DNA from: Mastigocoleus testarum BC008
GTDB lineage: Bacteria > Cyanobacteriota > Cyanobacteriia > Cyanobacteriales > Nostocaceae
DNA: 32,444 nt
NCBI RefSeq assembly: GCF_001456025.1
Contig: NZ_LMTZ01000020.1
Coordinates: 1-32,444, forward strand
Direction of reading: 5' to 3'
Shown here: positions 25,276 to 31,585 of the stretch, piece after piece
Position numbering within the stretch: position 1 is the first letter of the stretch
Layout of the letters: each line of letters starts with the position of its first letter
Program-made: the position numbers and the translations under genes
Notes under the pieces: generated by a model
Told to the model about the DNA's origin: nothing
What the model saw: only the letters and a program-made list of their open reading frames with translations
The model's database searches: none

Positions 25276-27132
25276 GTGAAACTCAGGAGCAAGATTCTAG
25301 CTGGCTACGGCGTTAGTCTCGCCTTAGTGATTCTGGTCGGCGGTTGGGGTGTAATTAATCTTTGGCGCTTGGGTAGAGCCAGCGAAGCAATTTTGCAGGA
25401 TAACTACCGCAGCATTCGTGCAGCTGAAGGAATGCTCGAATCCTTGGAGCGCCAAGATAGTGCAGCTTTAACCTTGTTGTTGGAAGGTAAGGAAAGCAAT
25501 CTTGCTGATTTTAAAGGCAATGAGATTGAGTTTTTGCAATGGCTAGGACGTGCTAAAGATAACGTTACAATTACTGGTGAAGAAAGAGTTTTAGGTACAC
25601 TACAAGAGCGCTACAAATCTTATTTGACAAGTATTGCCCAATTAAGACTAATTCAAACAACTCAACAACCAGCCGCAACAAGATTTTATAAGCAAACTGT
25701 GTTACCAAATTTCCAGGAGGTACGTCAAGCTTCTATCGAACTGAGAGACATAAACCAGCAAGCAATGATGTCTGCGTCCGAGCAGGCTCAGATTACTTCC
25801 CAACAAGCGATCGCATCAATGGCGATCGCAGGGATATCGGCTGCAATTGTTGGTATATTTTTTAGCTTGATTCTCTCCAAAAACTTAACCCGACCACTAA
25901 AGTCCATGACCCAAGCTGCAGAACAGATCGCAGATGGAGACTACGATGTAAATATCTTAGTACGTTCCCAGGACGAATTGGGTTCTTTGGCTGAGGAAAT
26001 CAATACTATGAGTCAGAAACTGAAGGAGTTCCACGCCCTGAGTTTGAATAAGATTATTGCTCAAGAACAACGTAACGAAGCAATCATTGATAGCATTACC
26101 GATGGAATTGTAGTTGTTGATGAAGGTTGCGATATCATTGCCATTAATCCCACCGCCGCAAATTTATTTAATACTACGCCACAACAAGCAGAAGGACGGC
26201 ATTATTTGGAGATGACCGAAGACCGCACCCTTTACAATCAAATTCAAGCAACGTTGCAAAATACACCTCCACCTGATATTGGGGAAACGCCATTATTAAC
26301 TTTGGAACGTAATGGTATAGAACAGCATTATAGCTACCTGACAACTCCAGTCAAAACCGAGGACGGTAAGCGATTGGGAGTTGTATTGTTGTTACAAGAT
26401 ATCACTAAGTTTAAGAAAATTGACGAGCTGAAAAGCGATTTTGTCATGACCGCTTCCCATGAGTTGCGGACACCTTTGACGGGAATGGGGATGAGTATCG
26501 ATTTGCTCTTGGAAACAGCGAGCCAAAAGCTATCGGAACGGGAACAGGAATTATTACAAGCTGCTGCAGAAGACGTCGAACGGTTGAGGAGTTTGGTTAA
26601 TGACTTGCTCGACCTATCAAAAATTGAATCGGGTCGAATTGAAATGGAGCCAGTAGCAGTTAAAGTAAATTTATTGGTTGATAAGGTTATGTCGCTATTT
26701 GAGGTCCAAACTCAAGAAAAAAATATCCCCCTGGAAAAACAAGTGGACGAACACTTACCCACCGTCAAAGCCGATCCCAATAAAATTACTTGGGTATTGA
26801 CAAATCTAGTTGCGAATGCACTACGTTATGCCGAGACACAAATTCAAATCATTGCCAAACAACACGGAAATTCAATATTTTTGTCAGTTAGTGATGATGG
26901 ACAGGGAATCGATCCCGCTTTCCAGGCGAAAATTTTTGACAAGTTCGTTCAAGTGCAGACCGAACGAGATGCTGGCGGTAGTGGCTTGGGTTTAGCTATT
27001 TGTAAGGAAATCGTTAAAGCCCACGGCGGTACCATCTGGGTAGATTCCGTTCCCAAAGAAGGCAGTACATTTACTTTTACACTGCCAATTGCTGCAAATT
27101 CATCCCGTTCTGGAGAAATAGTTAATGTCTAA
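25276..27132 (+). CDS. Membrane histidine kinase, HAMP-PAS-HisKA-HATPase
   Basis: The protein has 618 aa and starts with GTG at 25276, preceded by AAGGA at a suitable distance. TM1 is at about 12-30 and TM2 at about 180-200, enclosing a helical periplasmic sensor region of about 150 residues. HAMP (200-253) and PAS (262-378) follow, then HisKA with His395 (ASHELRTPLTGM), and HATPase_c with N box LTNLVANALRYA (508-519), DDGQGID and GGSGLGLAICKE. The layout is like KinB/PhoR-type sensor kinases. It overlaps the next gene, a response regulator, by 8 bp, so the two form a pair. The ligand is unknown; a trkA-trkA-trkH operon follows on the same strand, which suggests, but does not prove, a link to K+ or osmotic status. 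Confidence 0.94.
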   Translation: MKLRSKILAGYGVSLALVILVGGWGVINLWRLGRASEAILQDNYRSIRAAEGMLESLERQDSAALTLLLEGKESNLADFKGNEIEFLQWLGRAKDNVTITGEERVLGTLQERYKSYLTSIAQLRLIQTTQQPAATRFYKQTVLPNFQEVRQASIELRDINQQAMMSASEQAQITSQQAIASMAIAGISAAIVGIFFSLILSKNLTRPLKSMTQAAEQIADGDYDVNILVRSQDELGSLAEEINTMSQKLKEFHALSLNKIIAQEQRNEAIIDSITDGIVVVDEGCDIIAINPTAANLFNTTPQQAEGRHYLEMTEDRTLYNQIQATLQNTPPPDIGETPLLTLERNGIEQHYSYLTTPVKTEDGKRLGVVLLLQDITKFKKIDELKSDFVMTASHELRTPLTGMGMSIDLLLETASQKLSEREQELLQAAAEDVERLRSLVNDLLDLSKIESGRIEMEPVAVKVNLLVDKVMSLFEVQTQEKNIPLEKQVDEHLPTVKADPNKITWVLTNLVANALRYAETQIQIIAKQHGNSIFLSVSDDGQGIDPAFQAKIFDKFVQVQTERDAGGSGLGLAICKEIVKAHGGTIWVDSVPKEGSTFTFTLPIAANSSRSGEIVNV

Positions 27133-27781
27133 TCAACGCATTTTAATTGTCGATGACGAGAAAAATATTCGCCTGACACTGGTTCAGTGTCTCGAACCTT
27201 TGGGTTATGAAGTAAAAACCGCTGTCAATGGTGAAGATGCTTTATCTCAATTACGACAAAACCCCTTTGATTTAATGCTTCTGGACTTAAAAATGCCGGG
27301 GATCGACGGTATGGAGTTACTGCGCAGATCCAAGGAAGTACAACCAGGTTTAACAGCAATTATGATTTCAGCCCACGGTAGTGTTGAAAATGCTGTAGAA
27401 GCAATGAAACTTGGTGCTGTGGACTTTCTGCAGAAACCTTTTACCCCCAGAGAAATTCGCGAAATGGTGGGTGGAGTTATGGGAAGAGATAGCATTTCAG
27501 AATCCCCCGCAGATTATGAATCCCTCATGACTGCGGCGAAAAAGTGGATTACCAAACGAGAATTTGAGGAAGCAATTTCACTTGTAGGACAAGCAATCGG
27601 GCAAAACCCCAATAATCCAGAAGCCTTTAATTTATTAGGAGAACTTTTGGAAGTAACTGGCGATCGCTTGCAGGCTTTAAAAAACTATCGAGTTGCAATG
27701 GACTTAGATCCCACCTACAAGCAAGCGCAAAATAACCTACAGCGAGCGACAAGTTCATCAAAAAGTAGACCTAGTTTATGA
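27125..27781 (+). CDS. Response regulator with REC and TPR output, no DNA-binding domain
   Basis: The protein has 218 aa. Residues 1-122 form a receiver domain of the NtrC-like type: acidic pair Asp10-Asp11, phospho-acceptor Asp54 in MLLDLKMPGIDGMELL, ISAHG and FLQKPFTPRE. It lacks the AAA+ and Fis/HTH domains expected after such a receiver. Instead residues 130-210 make about two tetratricopeptide units (EEAISLVGQAIGQNPNNPEAFNLLG and LQALKNYRVAMDLDP). The output is therefore probably protein-protein interaction. Its ATG lies inside the last codons of the kinase gene (8-bp overlap), implying translational coupling. The gene ends where an STRR array begins. Confidence 0.92.
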   Translation: MSNQRILIVDDEKNIRLTLVQCLEPLGYEVKTAVNGEDALSQLRQNPFDLMLLDLKMPGIDGMELLRRSKEVQPGLTAIMISAHGSVENAVEAMKLGAVDFLQKPFTPREIREMVGGVMGRDSISESPADYESLMTAAKKWITKREFEEAISLVGQAIGQNPNNPEAFNLLGELLEVTGDRLQALKNYRVAMDLDPTYKQAQNNLQRATSSSKSRPSL

Positions 27782-27885
27782 GTAATGAGTAATGAGTAAT
27801 GAGTAATGAGTAATGGGTAATGGGTAATGGGTAATGGGTAATGGGTAATGGGTAATGAGTAATGAGTAATGAGTAATGAGTAATG
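27781..27885 (+). repeat. STRR array of 15 heptamers (AGTAATG / GGTAATG)
   Basis: Fifteen perfect 7-bp units begin at the stop codon of the REC-TPR gene: five AGTAATG, then six GGTAATG, then four AGTAATG. The block arrangement (A5-G6-A4) suggests internal expansion of a variant unit. Every second unit or so carries stop codons in some frames; no coding is implied. Confidence 0.95.
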
Positions 27886-27904
27886 GGTTACTCCTCCTGA
27901 ATTC

Positions 27905-27974
27905 TGACTTCTGACTTCTGACTCCTGACTCCTGACTTCTGACTTCTGACTCCTGACTCCTGACTTTTGACTCC
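27905..27974 (+). repeat. STRR array of 10 heptamers (TGACTYC)
   Basis: Ten 7-bp units TGACTTC/TGACTCC (one TGACTTT), arranged in pairs (TTC TTC TCC TCC TTC TTC TCC TCC), giving a 28-bp higher-order period. The array ends about 50 bp before the trkA start. Confidence 0.95.
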
Positions 27975-28023
27975 TCCTATAACTTCCATTCTTTCAACGA
28001 TCCAAATTCTCGAAAAATCTCTA

Positions 28024-28455
28024 ATGAAAAAATCCCAGTATATAGTTGTGGTAGGCTGCGGTCGCTTGGGATCTATTCTTGCAAGTCGACTGAGTGGTGA
28101 AGGTAATAGTGTGGTGGTTATTGATCGCAATGAAGAAGCTTTTAAATCTCTATCGAGCGAGTTTAGTGGTTTCCAAGTTACTGCTGATGCAACTGAATTA
28201 GCAACATTGCGTGCAGCAAAAGCTGATAAGGCTGATTGTTTGCTTGCAGTTACTGATTCTGACAATATCAATATTATGGTCGCTCAAATTGCTAAAAAGT
28301 TGTTTGGGGTCTCAAGTGTTTTAGCTCGGGTGTTCGATCCTGCTCGGGAAGCGATCTATGGCGAGTTTGGAATCGCTACAATTAGTCCGACTCAACTATC
28401 TACTGAAGCATTTATACAAATTTTAGAAAGTCAGTTCCAACAAGAGAAATTATGA
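28024..28455 (+). CDS. TrkA/KtrA-type K+ channel regulatory subunit, RCK_N domain only
   Basis: The protein has 143 aa from the ATG at 28024; an upstream in-frame TTG at 27967 lies within the repeat array and is rejected. It is a single Rossmann RCK_N domain: GCGRLG (11-16) is a complete GxGxxG nucleotide motif, followed by an acidic residue at the end of beta2 (VVVIDRN), then ADATE, LLAVTDSDNINI and LARVFDPAR, all typical of TrkA/KtrA. It has no RCK_C domain. The stop overlaps the next gene's start (ATGA), so translation is coupled. It probably binds NAD(H) or ATP/ADP and gates the TrkH channel together with the next subunit. Confidence 0.93.
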   Translation: MKKSQYIVVVGCGRLGSILASRLSGEGNSVVVIDRNEEAFKSLSSEFSGFQVTADATELATLRAAKADKADCLLAVTDSDNINIMVAQIAKKLFGVSSVLARVFDPAREAIYGEFGIATISPTQLSTEAFIQILESQFQQEKL

Positions 28456-29114
28456 GAGTCATAATCATTGGTAGTGATAAGTTAGCTTATTTTTTGGGCA
28501 GACAATTTGCTAGTAAGGGTTATCGTCTCACAATTATTACCCCTGATGAGAAACAAGCCGTGATGTTGTCTCGCAAGGTCAAGGGAACGATAATTTCTGG
28601 GGATGGTAGCAACCCTGCAGTCTTGGAAGATGCTGGTGCTTACAGTGCTGACGCCATATTAGCTTTAACTTCCCAAGACCAAGATAATTTAGTTGCTTGT
28701 CAAGTTGCTCAACAAATTTATGGTGTACCCCGTACAGTCGCCTTAGTCAACGATCCAGAAAATAAAGAAGTTTTCCAAAAACTTGGCGTCAGCGTGGCAT
28801 TTTCAGCAACAGAAATTCTCGGTTCTTTAATTGAGCAAGAAGCAGACGAACAAGATATCAGAAATTTGATATCTATTGCTCACGGGGAAGTTACCGTTAC
28901 CGAAATAACTCTGCAAGAAGACAGCCCTGCAGTTGGACAAACCCCTGCAGAACTCAATCTTAAGGGAGCCGCCATATCCTGTGTCGTTCGCAGCAATCAA
29001 GTTCTTTTACCCCAGAACTGGAGCCGCTTGCGGGCAGGTGACCAAATAATTTTGGTCAGTGAGTCTGACCAATGTGCAGCAGCCCAACGTACCATTATGG
29101 GAGAGGAACATTAA
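28452..29114 (+). CDS. TrkA-type regulatory subunit, RCK_N plus RCK_C
   Basis: The protein has 220 aa. The RCK_N domain (1-135) starts MRVIIIGSDKLAYFLG, so the usual GxGxxG glycine motif is degenerate (GSDKLA), and the acidic beta2 residue is replaced (IITPDE). SGDGSNPAVLEDAGA, ALTSQDQDNLVA and ALVNDPEN are conserved. The RCK_C domain (140-215) is intact (ITLQEDSPAVGQTPAELNLK ending in a DQIILVSES strand). It follows the N-only subunit with an ATGA overlap. Together they match the two halves of a heteromeric RCK ring in which only the first partner keeps a complete nucleotide-binding loop. Confidence 0.93.
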   Translation: MRVIIIGSDKLAYFLGRQFASKGYRLTIITPDEKQAVMLSRKVKGTIISGDGSNPAVLEDAGAYSADAILALTSQDQDNLVACQVAQQIYGVPRTVALVNDPENKEVFQKLGVSVAFSATEILGSLIEQEADEQDIRNLISIAHGEVTVTEITLQEDSPAVGQTPAELNLKGAAISCVVRSNQVLLPQNWSRLRAGDQIILVSESDQCAAAQRTIMGEEH

Positions 29115-29115
29115 A

Positions 29116-30591
29116 ATGGGTCGTTACAAAAGTTTTTTACGCCAGCGTTATCGGGCTATTTTAGGTTACACAGGGTTAATATGTTTGATTTCTGGGTTGG
29201 TAATTATTTCTCCCTTGTTAGCTTTGTTAGCTTATCCGGAAGAATTACCTCTTGCTTGGGGTTTTCTGGTTCCAGGTGCAATTCTTGGTCTTGTAGGTTT
29301 GGGATTATGGCAACTACTAGCTCCAAAAAAAGCCACTAGTTTAACTTTACAAGAAGGCTCGGTAATTGTGGTGCTGGCTTGGCTGGTTGCAATTCTGGTT
29401 GGAACTGTCCCGTTTATGACTATACAGGGGCTTAATTTCACCCAAGCGATGTTTGAATCTACCAGTGGTTGGACAACTACAGGGCTTTCAGTGGTAGATG
29501 TTACTAAAGCTTCCCGTTTGATTTTGCTTTACCGCAGTATTATTGAACTCTTTGGCGGAGCGGGATTAGCGATTATTACTTTGAGTGCGATCGCAGGACC
29601 CGTTGGCTCGGGTTTAACAAGTGCTGAAGGTCGTAGCGAGCAATTAGCACCCAATGTGCGGCGTTCTGCGAAGTTAGTTTTAGCTATATACACTGGATAT
29701 AATATTGTCGGAACTATTGCCTTAAAATTAGCCGGAATGGGTTGGTTTGATGCGGTAAACCACGCCTTTGCAGCTTTGTCAACAGGTGGATTTTCTACTC
29801 ATCCCGAATCTATCGGTTACTGGGATAATGCCGTACTAGAAATAGTAACAATTGTGTTGATGTTTGCTGGGGGACTCAACTTTGTTACCGCTTATCTGCT
29901 ACTTAAAGGTAATTTCAAGTCAGTAGTTCGTAATGGTGAAATTCGTTTTCAAGCCCTAATGGTTCCCCTGTGTAGCTTGGTGATTTTATTTGGTGTCGCG
30001 ATCGGACTTTATCCCCAATTAGGTAAAGCGATTCGGGTATCTATATTTGAAACTGTAACTTGCTTTTCCACCACTGGTTTTGCAACTGTGGGATATACGG
30101 AATGGAGCAGCATCGGTTGGCTAATGTTAATACTAATGATGTTAGTGGGTGGCGGTGCTGGTTCCACATCTGGTGGTATCAAACAATTGCGGGTATATAT
30201 CCTTTATCGTAGTTTGCGTTGGGAAATTCGCAGAATGTTGATGCCCACACGCAGCGTTACTGAACCGAGTATTTGGCAAGGGGAACGCCGCCATTTTCTC
30301 CAAGATGACCAAATTCGGCAAATTGGTATATTTGTATTTTTATACTTAATTCTTTTCTGTATTGGTAGCGCGATCGTCGCAGCCCATGGATATTCATTGC
30401 AAGAAAGTTTATTTGAATATGCCAGTACTATGGGAACTGTGGGAGTTTCAGTTGGGGTAACCTCTGCAGATGCTGCACCTACATTACTTTGGACTCAAAT
30501 TCTGGGAATGTTTTTGGGTCGATTAGAATTTTTTACTGTGTTTGTTGGCTTGGTGCGTTTGCTGCGCGATACCCGCCCAATTCTGACCTAA
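29116..30591 (+). CDS. TrkH-type potassium uptake protein
   Basis: The protein has 491 aa from the ATG at 29116, which follows GAGAGG at a good distance and begins 1 bp after the trkA stop; a GTG 19 codons earlier lies inside trkA and is not used. About ten membrane segments have four pore loops: STSGWTTTGLS, FAALSTGGFS, VTCFSTTGFATVG and ASTMGTVGVSVG, all with filter glycines. It is the membrane pore for K+ uptake, assembled with the RCK subunits encoded just upstream as trkA-trkA-trkH. Together with the orphan at 19627-21189 the window holds two paralogous TrkH subunits. Its 3' end overlaps the convergent hsp20 gene by 59 bp. Confidence 0.93.
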   Translation: MGRYKSFLRQRYRAILGYTGLICLISGLVIISPLLALLAYPEELPLAWGFLVPGAILGLVGLGLWQLLAPKKATSLTLQEGSVIVVLAWLVAILVGTVPFMTIQGLNFTQAMFESTSGWTTTGLSVVDVTKASRLILLYRSIIELFGGAGLAIITLSAIAGPVGSGLTSAEGRSEQLAPNVRRSAKLVLAIYTGYNIVGTIALKLAGMGWFDAVNHAFAALSTGGFSTHPESIGYWDNAVLEIVTIVLMFAGGLNFVTAYLLLKGNFKSVVRNGEIRFQALMVPLCSLVILFGVAIGLYPQLGKAIRVSIFETVTCFSTTGFATVGYTEWSSIGWLMLILMMLVGGGAGSTSGGIKQLRVYILYRSLRWEIRRMLMPTRSVTEPSIWQGERRHFLQDDQIRQIGIFVFLYLILFCIGSAIVAAHGYSLQESLFEYASTMGTVGVSVGVTSADAAPTLLWTQILGMFLGRLEFFTVFVGLVRLLRDTRPILT

Positions 30592-31057
30592 GTAGATAGT
30601 CTTGCAAAGATCTTGTCGAAAAACTTGTTTTACCTAAACTTACTTTGACGACTCGATTTTTTGCTTCTTCTACTTTGGGCAAAATTAGGGTCAGCACACC
30701 CCCAGTAAAATCTGCTTTAGCTTGTTCTGGAATGATATAAGCAGGTAAGGATATATGTCTCCTAAAACTACCATAAATCAATTCTGAGTATAGATCATTC
30801 GCACTGCCATCTTGCTGCTGACGTTTTCCAGAAATAGTAATAGCTTCTCTGGTTACATCAATATTGATATCCTTACTATCTACACCAGGAATTTCTATTC
30901 GTAAAATTAGATTTTCTGAATCATCTAGCAATCCGATTACAGGTTTCCAAGTTGCGGAATTTTCTTTTTGAGTATCCTCACCCTCTGCAAAAACTCGACT
31001 GAGTTGACGACGCAGAGATTCTTTTCCTTCAAAGGGTGAAACGCGTATAAGTGTCAT
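30533..31057 (-). CDS. Hsp20 family small heat shock protein
   Basis: The protein has 174 aa from the ATG at 31057. The alpha-crystallin domain (about 38-138) has LILRIEIPGVDSKDINIDV, TISGKR and the conserved ADFTGGVLTLILPK. The N-terminal arm is short (MTLIRVSPFEGKES...) and the C-terminal extension of about 36 residues after the domain is longer than usual and ends in a Gln-rich tail; its last 19 codons lie over the trkH end. Hsp20 chaperones bind unfolding proteins without ATP and in cyanobacteria also protect thylakoid membranes. A GGGGGAAG ribosome binding site precedes the ATG and may be masked by RNA structure; a CIRCE-like operator lies 220 bp upstream. Confidence 0.95.
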   Translation of the reverse strand: MTLIRVSPFEGKESLRRQLSRVFAEGEDTQKENSATWKPVIGLLDDSENLILRIEIPGVDSKDINIDVTREAITISGKRQQQDGSANDLYSELIYGSFRRHISLPAYIIPEQAKADFTGGVLTLILPKVEEAKNRVVKVSLGKTSFSTRSLQDYLLRSELGGYRAANAPSQQTQ

Positions 31058-31105
31058 AACCTACTTCCCCCATTACAATAGGGCTTCACAAAGCAACAAG
31101 TAAGG
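31058..31105 (-). promoter_or_regulatory. Possible RNA thermometer at the hsp20 start
   Basis: On the minus-strand transcript, CCUUACUU (31098-31105) can pair with AAGUAGG (31060-31066) next to the AUG, with one bulge. Inside it, CCC pairs with the GGG of the GGGGGAAG ribosome binding site around a short AU-rich loop. Such masking would open on heating. Cyanobacterial hsp20 genes are known to use short RNA thermometers, so this is plausible, but the pairing was found by eye only. Confidence 0.4.
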
Positions 31106-31160
31106 AAATATAGCGGTTTTCGTTTAAGTTCAGTACCTACTTCAGAAATTTTGTATTGTT

Positions 31161-31181
31161 AAACATTTAGATGAAATGTTT
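31161..31181 (-). repeat. 8-bp inverted repeat in the hsp20 leader
   Basis: AAACATTT and AAATGTTT flank a 5-nt loop about 105 bp upstream of the hsp20 ATG. It may be an mRNA hairpin or a repressor-type operator; it is AT-rich and could also be chance. Confidence 0.3.
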
Positions 31182-31276
31182 TAGTTTCAAGATCTATCTG
31201 CTCGAACAACAACCGCAATAAATTATCTGAGCCACTAAGAAAATTCAGTGCTTTAACCGATTTAAAAAGAGGTAAA

Positions 31277-31303
31277 TTAGCACTTTTAACTTCTGAATGC
31301 TAA
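31277..31303 (-). promoter_or_regulatory. CIRCE-like heat-shock operator (HrcA site)
   Basis: TTAGCACTT, then exactly nine bases, then GAATGCTAA. The CIRCE consensus is TTAGCACTC-N9-GAGTGCTAA, so 16 of 18 conserved positions match and the spacing is exact. On the minus strand a possible promoter overlaps it (TTGCTA, 17 nt, TAAAAG). The site lies 220 bp before the hsp20 start. CIRCE is bound by the repressor HrcA, which in cyanobacteria controls groESL; control of hsp20 is inferred here. Confidence 0.6.
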
Positions 31304-31585
31304 TTTAGCAAAACTATTCCTCGAACGCAACTTGAAGCAAAGTGAGGTTTTCCGAATCCGAACGGTAGTGCACCAATTAAAGCACTTGAAATTATAGGGA
31401 TGCTAAAAAGACTTATTCAAACAATACCTTTGCCGAAATAAGAGCCTACAGACATTGTGGCAAAACCGGCAAAAATTCCCATGTATAAGCGTTTGGCTTA
31501 CAAGATACTTTGAACTCTCAAAACCTTTATACTCTGTTAGTGTTTTAGTATCGGTATTGTCAAACAAAACCAATTCGAAAGTATA

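Larger units (their letters stand above)
31058..31585. other. Long hsp20 upstream region
   Basis: A 528-bp gap between the TPR gene and hsp20, both on the minus strand. It contains a possible ribosome-binding-site hairpin (31058-31105), an 8-bp AT-rich dyad (31161-31181), a CIRCE-like operator (31277-31303) and a 21-codon minus frame (31417-31482). No longer gene is seen. The dyads suggest that much of the gap is leader and promoter of hsp20. Confidence 0.7.

Noticed and set aside
27781..27974. CRISPR-like short repeats
   Set aside because: Units are contiguous heptamers without spacers, i.e. STRR, and no cas genes are present.
27888..28271. 127-codon frame (-) ending in SQESGVRSQKSGVRSQKSE-type repeats
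   Set aside because: Translation of the TGACTYC STRR array plus the antisense of trkA.
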